Origin: a virus
IMG/VR virus record: IMGVR_UViG_3300010885_020237
Location: 29,678 to 93,677 of that record
Strand: one strand, 5' to 3'
DNA length: 64,000 nt
The notes under the pieces are model-generated. The model worked only from the letters and a program-made list of their open reading frames with translations, was not told the origin of the DNA and did not search any database. The translations under genes and the position numbers were made by a program. The stretch's first letter is position 1; each line of letters begins with the position of its first letter. This document shows, one piece after another, positions 6,740-14,819 of this stretch.

Positions 6740-8380
6740 TTATTCACATGATACACAATAGTTGAATTTTTTTGCAAATTCTGAGGCTCCCGAAATGTTA
6801 TGTTGATAATAAAGCGATTTTATTCCCATTTCATGTGCTTGCAACATTAGTGTATTTACTTCTTTTGCGGTGGTATCAGAGGTAATAAATAAATTAAGGG
6901 ATTGACCTTGATCGATATATTTTTGTCTTTGCGCTGCTTGAGTAATAATTTCAGATTGAGATATTTCTCTTGCTGTTTTAAATACTAATTTTTCATCTGC
7001 GGTCAAACAATCTAAATGTAGTACACTGCCTTGTTGTTTTTGAATACTTTCCCAGATTTCGTCTGTATTAAAGCCTTTCTCTTCAAGTAATTTCTCTAAG
7101 AATGTGTTCTTAATAACAAACTTACCTTTAGATAAATCTTTGATCATATAATTACTCATCCAAGGTTCTATACTTTGGGAAACTTGCATGATAAATGCCG
7201 AAGATGTGGTAGGTGCAATGGCTTGAGTGGTGGTATTTCTTCTACCAGTTCCTAGAGTCATTTCACATTCTCCAAACATGTCCGCTAATTCTTGCGATGC
7301 TTTTATAGAATTTTCTTGTATATTTTTTTGAATAGCGATGTTTAAATTTCTTGCTTCTAAGCTTTCGAAAGGAATCATTTTACTCTGTAATAAAGAGTGA
7401 TATCCTAATCTACCTATTCCCAATGCTCTGTGCTTTTTAGAAAAACTAACCGCTCTAGCTAAAAACTTTACTTTCGATGCTTTTTCAATAAATTCAGTCA
7501 TCGCAGCATCCAATAAAAAAGTTAATACTTCTACGCAATCAGTATCTTTCCATTCTTGGTAGTAAAAATCATTCATAGATCCTAAATCACAAACAAATGA
7601 ATTCTCATTATCAGAAGGCAACATAATTTCTGTGCACATCTGTGAAGCTTTAATTAGATTCTTTCCTTTATAAACTTCTGGAACTGATTCGTGATTGTTT
7701 GCGTTATCTGTAAAAAATATATACGGCAATCCAGTTTCAAACTTCTTTTGAATTACTTTTGCCCATGTTTTTCTTTTTTTAGCATCTCCGCTTTTCATTG
7801 CTTCTAACCAAGCATCTGATACGCAAACTCCCCAAGTAATGTGTTGAATTGGATCTCCTTCTGATCTGATATTTAGCCACTCTTCAAAGTCAGGATGATC
7901 GATATCTTGATAAGCTGAGAAATATCCTCTTCTTACTGATCCTTGATTCATTGATTGAGCACATGACTGAAACAATTCTAAGAAAGCCTTTGATCCATTG
8001 CTGTGTCCATTATCCGTGATTTTTGATCCTCTTGATCTTAGCGCTCCAAAATAACCAGAAGTTCCACCACCATATTTACTCATTGTGCCTATTTCTGCTA
8101 CTGAGCTTAAGATGCTTTCAACGCTATCATCTACATATACTCCGAAACAGCTAATTGGTAAACCTCTATTAGTACCAAAGTTAGTCCACATTGGAGTACT
8201 TAAACTAATCCAACCATTGGCTATGTACTGCTGTAATTTTTCACTATATCCTTTGAGCCTTAATATTTGTTCTGCTGCATCTCCAATTACTTTTATTCTA
8301 TCTTGCACAGTTTGTCCTGGAAGTAGGTAATCTTTCTCTAAAAATTGTTTTGAGTACTTATTGAGCCAAGTGATATTCAT
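6740..8380 (-). CDS. nrdA: ribonucleotide reductase class I, large subunit
   Basis: Reduces ribonucleotides to deoxyribonucleotides with the NrdB radical, feeding phage DNA synthesis. Visible catalytic elements are the redox Cys pair C78 (LPISCFG) and C264 (SFVCDLGS), the thiyl-radical Cys C249 with E251 (SQMCTEI), the radical-transfer pair Y524-Y525 (SLYYQHN) and the C-terminal shuttle C542/C545 (YCVSCE). At 546 residues it starts close to the ten-stranded barrel and has no N-terminal ATP cone, so the overall-activity switch is absent. The Asn usually found two residues before the radical Cys is Gln247 here. nrdB is 21 nt upstream in the same transcript. Confidence 0.95.
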   Translation of the reverse strand: MNITWLNKYSKQFLEKDYLLPGQTVQDRIKVIGDAAEQILRLKGYSEKLQQYIANGWISLSTPMWTNFGTNRGLPISCFGVYVDDSVESILSSVAEIGTMSKYGGGTSGYFGALRSRGSKITDNGHSNGSKAFLELFQSCAQSMNQGSVRRGYFSAYQDIDHPDFEEWLNIRSEGDPIQHITWGVCVSDAWLEAMKSGDAKKRKTWAKVIQKKFETGLPYIFFTDNANNHESVPEVYKGKNLIKASQMCTEIMLPSDNENSFVCDLGSMNDFYYQEWKDTDCVEVLTFLLDAAMTEFIEKASKVKFLARAVSFSKKHRALGIGRLGYHSLLQSKMIPFESLEARNLNIAIQKNIQENSIKASQELADMFGECEMTLGTGRRNTTTQAIAPTTSSAFIMQVSQSIEPWMSNYMIKDLSKGKFVIKNTFLEKLLEEKGFNTDEIWESIQKQQGSVLHLDCLTADEKLVFKTAREISQSEIITQAAQRQKYIDQGQSLNLFITSDTTAKEVNTLMLQAHEMGIKSLYYQHNISGASEFAKKFNYCVSCE

Positions 8381-8401
8381 TTACTTTATTATTTTATTTT
8401 T

Positions 8402-9376
8402 TTAAAAAAGGTCTTCTGCGTTTATTGATTGCGCTTTCTTTAAATACGCAGTCGGTGTTTTGTGAAAGAAATCAGTGTGAGTTTCGCTATCTACTTCTAG
8501 ATTAAACCATGCCGATTGCTTTAATAATTCTTTATTTATTTCAAATATTGGTTGAGCTTCAATCATTTTGAGAGATTCATTAAATCTATTCTTTGTAAAT
8601 TCTAATACAATTTCTTTAGATAAAAAAGATAATTCTCCGAGTTCAAATATCCAATTAATGATTTTTTCTTCAGCAGCGTAAGCTTTTTTACATGCTTTTT
8701 CTACAGTTTTATAAAAGTCTTCATTAAACCAATCAGGATTTTCTTTTCTGATTAAGTTAATGATATATGCTCCTGCCATTCCATGAAGTTTTTCCTCTTT
8801 CATAGTGGCTTGAATAACATTATCTATGCCTTTAAAAGTATTTTTTTGTTTATTAAACGATTTAATAATAAAAAATTGGCTGAATAGAGAACAGTTTTCA
8901 ACAAATAAAGAAAATAGCGCTAATGTTGACGTGTATGACTGTTTATTATTAGATTCAGCATTTTTAAGATACTTACTTAAATAGTCTATACGACCCTGCA
9001 TAACTGGATTATCCATCAACTTATCAAAAGCTTCATTAAATCCTAGTAATTCTAATACATGACTGTAAGCTCTACTGTGTCTAACTTCAGATTCTCCAAA
9101 TGTGCTTCCTAAAGCATCAAATTCTGGTTTTGGAAATTGGGAATACAGATTGCTCCAAAATCTTTTTACATTAACTTCTATTTGAGATATAGCTAACATC
9201 GCATTTTTAACTGCATTCTTCTCAAGATCATTTAAATTAACTTTAAAATCCTGTACGTCAGAATCAAAAGAGTATTCAGTATGAATCCAATAGCTATGAT
9301 TTATAGCATCAACAAATTCATATAATTCGGGGTATTCAAAAGGTTTAAAAGAAACTCTCTTATCAAATATGGACAT
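8402..9376 (-). CDS. nrdB: ribonucleotide reductase class I, small subunit
   Basis: Houses the metal cofactor and radical for NrdA. Candidate metal ligands in order are E67 (SQIEVNV), E97 and H100 (GESEVRH), E160 (LFVEN), and E195 and H198 (KEEKLHG). Tyr104 (SRAY) is at the radical-tyrosine position, so this is not the Phe-type class Ic. The first ligand is Glu rather than the Asp typical of E. coli NrdB. The 324-residue length is normal. A strong hairpin lies in the leader (9409-9451), suggesting that nrdBA expression is separated from the upstream helicase genes. Confidence 0.95.
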   Translation of the reverse strand: MSIFDKRVSFKPFEYPELYEFVDAINHSYWIHTEYSFDSDVQDFKVNLNDLEKNAVKNAMLAISQIEVNVKRFWSNLYSQFPKPEFDALGSTFGESEVRHSRAYSHVLELLGFNEAFDKLMDNPVMQGRIDYLSKYLKNAESNNKQSYTSTLALFSLFVENCSLFSQFFIIKSFNKQKNTFKGIDNVIQATMKEEKLHGMAGAYIINLIRKENPDWFNEDFYKTVEKACKKAYAAEEKIINWIFELGELSFLSKEIVLEFTKNRFNESLKMIEAQPIFEINKELLKQSAWFNLEVDSETHTDFFHKTPTAYLKKAQSINAEDLF

Positions 9377-9408
9377 ACACTTATTTTTTTAATACGTTAT
9401 ATACAAAA

Positions 9409-9451
9409 GACTAACCATTAGAGCGCTTTTGGCACTCTATGCGGTGTAGTC
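9409..9451 (-). terminator. two-tier hairpin upstream of nrdB
   Basis: The minus strand forms an outer helix GACUA(c)ACC with GGUUAGUC, then an inner 7-bp helix AGAGUGC/GCGCUCU around the loop CAAAA, followed by UUUUGUAUAU. It sits after the 70-aa gene stop (9470) and 33 nt before nrdB. The short U tract makes it a moderate intrinsic terminator. It could equally be a leader element controlling nrdB. Confidence 0.6.
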
Positions 9452-9469
9452 AATAAAATTTTAATTTAA

Positions 9470-9682
9470 TTAGGCCGAGGGTAACTTACTCTGTTTGTTA
9501 TTATTAGCAGTATAACTGGCTGCTATTTTTACATTATTAACATTAATGCTGTTATTATTTTGAGTAACAGGACCACCAGAGTTTAAAGCCGCAATTTGAT
9601 CGTTATACTTAACTGGTGTCTCAACGATTCTATAAGCATCGCCTTTTTTACTTTTCTTGAATATGTCTAATAAAAAACTCAT
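9470..9682 (-). CDS. hypothetical protein, 70 aa
   Basis: I start at the ATG of MSFLLDIFKKSKKGD; a longer reading of this frame would run into the helicase gene and has no supporting start signal. The N-terminus is a short amphipathic helix, the middle (AYRIVETPVKYNDQIAALN) is structured, and the tail is rich in Asn, Ser and Gln. I see no recognisable domain. It follows the helicase gene by 43 nt that contain an ATATTTATT copy, and precedes the nrdB hairpin. Confidence 0.65.
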   Translation of the reverse strand: MSFLLDIFKKSKKGDAYRIVETPVKYNDQIAALNSGGPVTQNNNSINVNNVKIAASYTANNNKQSKLPSA

Positions 9683-9698
9683 AGTATCTGTTTTGTTG

Positions 9699-9708
9699 TA
9701 ATAAATAT
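9699..9708 (-). promoter_or_regulatory. ATATTTATT motif before 70-aa gene
   Basis: Minus strand CATATTTATT, 16 nt before the ATG at 9682 and 17 nt after the helicase stop. The spacing is compatible with a -10-like box and a short leader. Confidence 0.4.
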
Positions 9709-9725
9709 GATCCTTTCTGATAAAA

Positions 9726-11120
9726 TTACTTTGATAGTTCGAAGAATTTTTTATGAAGATAATCTTTCTCATCAGAACTAAATGCAGCTTTATTTTGCAT
9801 CTGTGTTCTAGGTGGTCCATTCTGATTATTTCCATTATCAAAGGTAAGATCATCTTCCTCCATTTCATCTTTATTGATGTCTATCGCACCATTACTAGTA
9901 TTCACCTTTGCTGCATAAGTCATCCCATCTGATCCATATCTATTCTTCATGATATGTATACGTCCTGTTCCATTGACTTTGTCCTGACGCTTCCTAGACA
10001 GCGACATTGCAAAATCTGCTATCATCATCTTATTATAAGATCCTGCTGCTTTATCACCTTCAATTACATCGTCTTTTGCGCCCATTCTATTTACTTGCGA
10101 TACTGTCCATACAGGTACTTTTAATTCTCTAGCCATACCTTTAACAGCGCTATATATATCGTCAATCGCATCTTTTGGATCAATAGAGCGAGTTTTACTT
10201 TTTAATAGATCTACGTAATCAATAATTACAATGTCTGGAGCAGATCCTAAATCTCTACACTTTTGGATATGGGCTTCAATAGTATTGACTCCTGCTTTAC
10301 CCATAGGAAATTCTTTAATAATTAATTTTCCTTTTAGCTTTTCTATCGCAGAATTAACTTTGTCTTTATGCAAGTGTAATTGTTGAGCATCGATTCCAGT
10401 AAATAAAGCATCATATCTTTTACCAACATAGTCTTCTGAAAGTTCTAGAGTGTAATGCGCGACATTAAATCCTGCAACTACTGCTTGTGCGCCTAAGTTT
10501 ACAAGCATCCATGATTTACCTCCACCTGGGTTTCCAAATATTAAACCAAGATCACCGATTCCTAATCCTCCCATTAATAGATCATTAATATTTCCCCATG
10601 GAGTTGGTACAGCTGATCTTTGTTCTTGTCTATATCTAGTCTCGATATCTTTTTCGTATTCGTGACCTATACTTTTATTTTGTCCAGCTTTGGATGCTAC
10701 GTTAATAATGTGTCTAATGTCTTCCCATTCTCCTTTCTCTAACAATTTAACAGATTCTAAAATAGCATTTTTTAATTGTTGATTCTGACAAAAGTTTGCG
10801 AATTCTTGTTCTACGTATTCCTTATCTTCATTAGTTGCTTTTAGTGCTTCTTTTAATTGCTCTATTACGCTAACTTTTAAAATATCATTATCAATCTTTT
10901 TTACTTCTACTTGAAGAGATTCTGGAGAAGGTGTCGTATGATACTTGTAATAATAACGTAGTACTTCTGCAACAATCCATTTATGTGATGGTGAATCAAA
11001 CATCTCTGTGTTTAACACATCATTCATATTTTGTAAGAATTCTTTGTGCTTAAGTAAACTAGATAAAACTTTTATTTGAAATCCAGTTCCGTAACTCTGT
11101 AACGATCCTAATACTGCCAT
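9726..11120 (-). CDS. replicative DNA helicase, DnaB/T4 gp41 family
   Basis: Hexameric 5'-3' helicase that unwinds the fork. An N-terminal helical domain (~1-165) is followed by the RecA-like motor: Walker A GNPGGGKSW at 196-204, Walker B DIVIIDYVDLL at about 295-305, the sensor region WTVSQVNR, and the arginine-finger region KNRYGSDG. The C-terminus is acidic then Gln/Asn-rich. The 464-residue length matches gp41/DnaB helicases. It is 14 nt downstream of the RNase H gene in a helicase-RNase H-uvsX-SSB block. I see no primase gene in the window. Confidence 0.94.
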   Translation of the reverse strand: MAVLGSLQSYGTGFQIKVLSSLLKHKEFLQNMNDVLNTEMFDSPSHKWIVAEVLRYYYKYHTTPSPESLQVEVKKIDNDILKVSVIEQLKEALKATNEDKEYVEQEFANFCQNQQLKNAILESVKLLEKGEWEDIRHIINVASKAGQNKSIGHEYEKDIETRYRQEQRSAVPTPWGNINDLLMGGLGIGDLGLIFGNPGGGKSWMLVNLGAQAVVAGFNVAHYTLELSEDYVGKRYDALFTGIDAQQLHLHKDKVNSAIEKLKGKLIIKEFPMGKAGVNTIEAHIQKCRDLGSAPDIVIIDYVDLLKSKTRSIDPKDAIDDIYSAVKGMARELKVPVWTVSQVNRMGAKDDVIEGDKAAGSYNKMMIADFAMSLSRKRQDKVNGTGRIHIMKNRYGSDGMTYAAKVNTSNGAIDINKDEMEEDDLTFDNGNNQNGPPRTQMQNKAAFSSDEKDYLHKKFFELSK

Positions 11121-11134
11121 AACTTATTTTATTT

Positions 11135-12163
11135 TTAACGATACTTGCTTAATTGATTGAACTTTTCAAACAGCCATATTTGTAAATTGTTTATACTTTT
11201 TCCAAGATCATCTTCTTCATAGAACTCAGCGAATTCTTTTGGTCTAAATGTCTTAGTGGGATTCTCTAGCACGTATTCTATTTCTAATAATGAATCCTCT
11301 GGTATATTTGGATTTTTTAAATCCATTAATTGTTCATTGATCCTTAACTGATGTTCGAAGTTAGCAATACTTTCGTATGCTTTTCCAGTTCCAGTTTGTG
11401 CTTTCTCTAGTACTTCATCTAATGTAGCTACTTCATTATTAGCAAATTCAGGGTATAATTTAGTAACTGTTTTAATTCCTAATCCTTTAATGCCAGGTAC
11501 GTTATCTCCACTGTCTCCTAACAATACTTCTTGATTTAAGAAGTTTTGAGGCGTTACTCCGTACTCTTCTAATACCTGCTTGTATTGATAGAATTTTTTC
11601 TTGATAGGAGAATATACTGTAACTTTTTCATTCACGAGCTGTAAATAGTCTCGGTCGCTAGATACAATTGTAACTTCTCCATTTAATTTACCAGTTATAT
11701 AACCAATAACATCATCAGCTTCAATTTTGTCTATTGATAAAAGATCTACTGGTAAGCATTTTAGGTAATCTATTAACCTCAATATTTGATTTGTAATAGA
11801 TTCTGCTTCCTGCTCTTGATCATCGAATAAATCCCAATTGGTCACTCTACGATAACCTCTATTGGCTTTATATTCTGGATATAAGTACCTTTTATTTGTA
11901 GATCCTCCTTGGCCATCGAACACTAATATTACTCTAGTGGGTCGAATAAGATTGATGGCGTATCCCAATGATTTGAGATAGCCCGTCAATCCACCGATAT
12001 GTACACCGTGTTTATTAACATGATTGATGATAGTAAAAGATCTTATAAAAGCATTTAATGAATCTATGATTAAGACTCTGTCATTTAACTTTAAAGGCTC
12101 TTCTTTTGCCGATTCTTCAACTGTGTTGAGAGACTCTAACATTTGTTTATATCTATCTTCCAA
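11135..12163 (-). CDS. 5'-3' exonuclease / RNase H (flap nuclease family)
   Basis: Removes RNA primers and flaps during lagging-strand maturation, like T4 RNase H, and supplies the 5'-nuclease that this phage's PolA lacks. The acidic metal-site motifs occur in order: LIIDSLNAF, LVFDGQGG, KIEADDVIGY, VSSDRDYLQL and LGDSGDNVPGIKGLG. The last is the helix-hairpin-helix DNA-binding element with its two aspartates. The 342-residue length fits the family. It is 2 nt downstream of uvsX, so the two are probably translated from one message. Confidence 0.94.
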   Translation of the reverse strand: MEDRYKQMLESLNTVEESAKEEPLKLNDRVLIIDSLNAFIRSFTIINHVNKHGVHIGGLTGYLKSLGYAINLIRPTRVILVFDGQGGSTNKRYLYPEYKANRGYRRVTNWDLFDDQEQEAESITNQILRLIDYLKCLPVDLLSIDKIEADDVIGYITGKLNGEVTIVSSDRDYLQLVNEKVTVYSPIKKKFYQYKQVLEEYGVTPQNFLNQEVLLGDSGDNVPGIKGLGIKTVTKLYPEFANNEVATLDEVLEKAQTGTGKAYESIANFEHQLRINEQLMDLKNPNIPEDSLLEIEYVLENPTKTFRPKEFAEFYEEDDLGKSINNLQIWLFEKFNQLSKYR

Positions 12164-12165
12164 TG

Positions 12166-13233
12166 TTATTCGTTTTCTGATGTATCGAAAATGTCTTTTG
12201 CGTCTGTGTCTTGTTCTTCAACAATATCAAAGTCTGCTGATCCAAGTACTTGTAACCACTGATGAGAGTACTGCTTCTTATATTTTTCTAACGCAGAAGG
12301 TTTATCATCAATAAATCCATGAACTGTCATGATTAATTTATTCGCAGCAGTAACTCCTGTGATGTGATTCTTATCGCAAGAAAGTTTAGTTCTTTTAGCA
12401 AATTCAACATCTTTGCCATTTTTGCTGGCTTTGATTTTATTAGTCCCGGAATTTGTAACATTTCCAAAAGTAATAATAAGCGATGAATCAAAAAACATTG
12501 TGTCACCTCCTTTATTCTTCATCTTTGGTTGACCCATAATATGTTCAGCTTTTGCAACCCAAACTTTATTGATCGCTACAAGAGTGTTTGTATAAGGTTG
12601 ACTCTCCTTTCTTGACATTACAATCTTTTGATTAACAAAATTACCGAACTGTTGAGACATTGCACCGGCATTCCATTCGTTGTTATTCGTAGATTTTTCT
12701 ATTGACATCTTACATGGAATAGATCCAACAGAATCCCAAAAGAAACATAGGTCATAAGGTAAATTTCCTTTCTTTTGTTCGTCTAAAATGTCTAATACAA
12801 AAGCAGATACATCTTCAATACAATTTAATTTCTCTCTATCGATGTATACAAAGAATCCTGTGTAGTCATTAACTACTCCATCAGCATCTGCAACTTCATC
12901 AAATTTAAGTCCCATTTCTCTAGCGTGGTCCCAACTCCATTTCATCTCTGTGATAATGAATACTGGTAATATGCCCATCTTTTGAGCATTAACAGCAGCT
13001 TCTAATAGTGCAGTTGTTTTACCTGTATCAGAATGACCTCTTAAAAGAGTAATGTGACCAACTGGAATTCCAGGAATTTGAAGAGCGTCTTGAAATGCTG
13101 GAGATAGTGGTATCCATGAAGCGTCTTTAAATTTTACAGATGTCGAAGATAAGTTCTTTGATTTTTTAAATTTGTCTAAACTAAATTCAGACTTGATGGC
13201 ACTTGATATTTTGCCAGTGAGTGCTTTCGCCAT
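12166..13233 (-). CDS. uvsX: UvsX-like RecA recombinase
   Basis: Strand-exchange protein for recombination-dependent replication and repair. Walker A GHSDTGKTT is at 66-74, Walker B-like LCFFWDSVGS near 163-172, and the L2-like region and NKGGDTMFFDSSLI follow. The acidic C-terminus (EEQDTDAKDIFDTSENE) resembles the regulatory tails of RecA/UvsX proteins. The 355-residue length fits. It lies between a GIY-YIG gene (14 nt upstream) and RNase H. Confidence 0.93.
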   Translation of the reverse strand: MAKALTGKISSAIKSEFSLDKFKKSKNLSSTSVKFKDASWIPLSPAFQDALQIPGIPVGHITLLRGHSDTGKTTALLEAAVNAQKMGILPVFIITEMKWSWDHAREMGLKFDEVADADGVVNDYTGFFVYIDREKLNCIEDVSAFVLDILDEQKKGNLPYDLCFFWDSVGSIPCKMSIEKSTNNNEWNAGAMSQQFGNFVNQKIVMSRKESQPYTNTLVAINKVWVAKAEHIMGQPKMKNKGGDTMFFDSSLIITFGNVTNSGTNKIKASKNGKDVEFAKRTKLSCDKNHITGVTAANKLIMTVHGFIDDKPSALEKYKKQYSHQWLQVLGSADFDIVEEQDTDAKDIFDTSENE

Positions 13234-13247
13234 AACTAAATTTTTAT

Positions 13248-13808
13248 TTAATGTAATGCTTTATTTTTTCTTGAAGAAGGGTTTTTTTGCGGTCCTCTTG
13301 GGCCTCTCATTTTTTGCTTCGTTTCTTCTGTGTGAGCATTTCCTATATGCGCTTTAGACATATTTAATTTAGATTGTTCGGTATGAATTCTGCCTTTATG
13401 TTTTTCAGAAATTTTTAAACGAGTTTCTTTTGAACAAGGCGGATATTTTTTGCCTTTATTTCCGGAGCCGCTATTATTTCCTTTTGCTGATAGACGCATT
13501 TTATTTTTTGATTCGTTAGAAAAAATAAAATTAATCATGCCTTCTCCTCCGTCTGTAAGATTTACTAGAGAACCGGTTCCGATATTTTGTCTGCCTAGAC
13601 TTTTAATAAGTTCGATTTCTATTATTCCAGAATCTTCCCAAGACAAATCTTCATAAAGAATATCAATAAAATAGCCTACTTTATTAACTATATTATGCCA
13701 ATGTACATTTCTATCAGCTCTTGAAAATGCTCTTTTTAAAGTTTTTCCTCTACCTATGTAGAAAATTTCATTTGTGTCTTTTCTTCTATGCTGATATATT
13801 ATAGCCAT
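13248..13808 (-). CDS. GIY-YIG homing endonuclease (copy 2)
   Basis: Mobile nuclease. The catalytic module is near canonical: IIYQHRR, FYIGRG, KRAFSRADR, then EDLSWEDSGIIEIELI carrying a Glu. Three NUMOD3-like basic repeats follow (NESKNKMRLSAKGNNSG, KETRLKISEKHKG, EQSKLNMSKAHIG). The first two-thirds closely resembles copy 3 at 27667-28245, so they belong to one subfamily distinct from copy 1. It lies 14 nt before uvsX. It has structured RNA B as its leader, 11 nt before the ATG. Confidence 0.9.
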   Translation of the reverse strand: MAIIYQHRRKDTNEIFYIGRGKTLKRAFSRADRNVHWHNIVNKVGYFIDILYEDLSWEDSGIIEIELIKSLGRQNIGTGSLVNLTDGGEGMINFIFSNESKNKMRLSAKGNNSGSGNKGKKYPPCSKETRLKISEKHKGRIHTEQSKLNMSKAHIGNAHTEETKQKMRGPRGPQKNPSSRKNKALH

Positions 13809-13819
13809 AAAATAAAAAA

Positions 13820-13911
13820 GAACTCAGAGGATTCAAAGATCGCGGAATGACCAATGTTTCGTGAGTTCAATAAATTTATTATAGATAGTTAATTCCGCTA
13901 ACTTTCTATCC
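13820..13911 (-). ncRNA. kissing-loop RNA element B, leader of GIY-YIG copy 2
   Basis: Same fold as element A at 6200-6289. The outer helix GGAUA/UAUCU (plus 13907-13911 with 13883-13887) is identical. A GAAA bulge follows, then the inner helix GUUA/UAAC closing the 7-nt loop GCGGAAU (13892-13898). Hairpin 2 is GAACUCA/UGAGUUC (13862-13868 with 13820-13826), and its loop contains AUUCCGC (13842-13848), fully complementary to hairpin 1's loop. Linkers match element A in length and composition (UAAUAAAUUUAUU here, UUAUAAACUUAUU there). Most kissing-helix positions differ from A while pairing is kept, which is strong evidence for a selected tertiary fold. Confidence 0.72.
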
Positions 13912-13913
13912 AC

Positions 13914-13922
13914 AATAAATAT
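13914..13922 (-). promoter_or_regulatory. ATATTTATT motif before RNA element B
   Basis: Lies between the SSB gene stop (13934) and RNA B and abuts the RNA's outer helix, exactly as before element A. Confidence 0.4.
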
Positions 13923-13933
13923 GTTCTCCATTC

Positions 13934-14755
13934 TTAAAATGAAAACAATTCATCGATTTTGGAATCGAGATCTGTTTTCGTCGTACTTAATGTGAATGGT
14001 TTCGCAGCTGGTGCTTCTTTCTCCCATGGTAAATCTCCAATAGGATCAGTTTTTACTACAACTGAATCAGCATTTTGCTTGATCTCTTCTTCAGGATTTA
14101 AGTGCGACATTAATGCGCTTTTCATCTCTTCATAAGTGTAACGTTTAAACTGAGTCATTGGATCTGGTTGAGTAGTCAACCACTGTTTAACTTTTGCAGC
14201 ATCATCAGATAGAGGAGTAATTTTAGTTCTTACTCTTACGCTAGACGTGTTGTACGATAAACCAGTCGTTTCTTTTCCTTGTACATCAATAGTGATATCA
14301 CGACCTTCAATGGGATCTGTGAAATCTCCTACGTCCTCATCTTCAGCTAATGCTAACAAATCCATGTAGACTTGTTTACCAAACCCCCATAAAAGAACGC
14401 CTTTGTCTTCTTCGCCTCTAACGATAACTGGTACATAGATTCTCATCTTTGGTTCCAATTTTTTAGCTAGCTGCCAATCTTCTTTAACTGAAGACTTTCT
14501 TAGTCCTTGAGAAAACTCAACGATAGGATCTTTTTCGCCATAATTTGACAAAGAGATCATGGTGTTTTTATTTCCAATTCCATAATGGAAATAAAGCTCC
14601 TTAAAAGGATTGCTTTTTGTGTACATCGAAGGTACAATACGAACTAAATGTTTACCCACTGTTGGGCCCCAAAGCGTTTTTGCCAGTTCGCCTTTCTGGC
14701 CGCCTCTTGGATTTTGTAACGTAGCGAGTCTTTGCTTTAATGCAGATATATCCAT
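13934..14755 (-). CDS. gp32: single-stranded DNA-binding protein, T4 gp32-like
   Basis: Coats ssDNA and coordinates replication and recombination proteins. A basic N-terminal segment (LKQRLATLQNPRGGQK) resembles the gp32 cooperativity region, a core OB-fold-like domain with WGPTVGKHLVRIVPS and YFHYGIG follows, and the tail is acidic, ending in TKTDLDSKIDELFSF, as expected for the partner-binding C-terminus. The 273-residue length is near T4 gp32 (301). I do not see the full Cys/His zinc cluster of T4 gp32. Its neighbours are uvsX and the helicase. The leader carries a perfect inverted repeat (14781-14798), which recalls gp32 autogenous control. Confidence 0.88.
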   Translation of the reverse strand: MDISALKQRLATLQNPRGGQKGELAKTLWGPTVGKHLVRIVPSMYTKSNPFKELYFHYGIGNKNTMISLSNYGEKDPIVEFSQGLRKSSVKEDWQLAKKLEPKMRIYVPVIVRGEEDKGVLLWGFGKQVYMDLLALAEDEDVGDFTDPIEGRDITIDVQGKETTGLSYNTSSVRVRTKITPLSDDAAKVKQWLTTQPDPMTQFKRYTYEEMKSALMSHLNPEEEIKQNADSVVVKTDPIGDLPWEKEAPAAKPFTLSTTKTDLDSKIDELFSF

Positions 14756-14780
14756 AACTATAATTGTTTATGAAGTAAAT

Positions 14781-14798
14781 ATAACCTAATCAGGTTAT
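14781..14798 (-). promoter_or_regulatory. perfect hairpin in the SSB gene leader
   Basis: The minus strand reads ATAACCT-GATT-AGGTTAT: a 7-bp stem with a 4-nt loop, 25 nt before the SSB start, followed by an unstructured A/U-rich stretch. The T run lies before, not after, the hairpin, so it is not a terminator for these genes. T4 gene 32 mRNA also has a structured element followed by unstructured A/U-rich RNA through which gp32 represses its own translation. Similar function here is an inference. Confidence 0.5.
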
Positions 14799-14819
14799 TA
14801 AAAAAATCTAAAACTCGAG

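Noticed and set aside
9470-9868. A 132-aa reading of the frame at 9470-9868
   Set aside because: Its N-terminal half overlaps the end of the helicase gene out of frame; the internal ATG at 9682 with an upstream motif gives a better 70-aa gene.
6200-13911. tRNA genes in the structured intergenic regions
   Set aside because: The hairpins do not form a cloverleaf, there is no T-loop GTTCRA arm in the right context and no anticodon arm.
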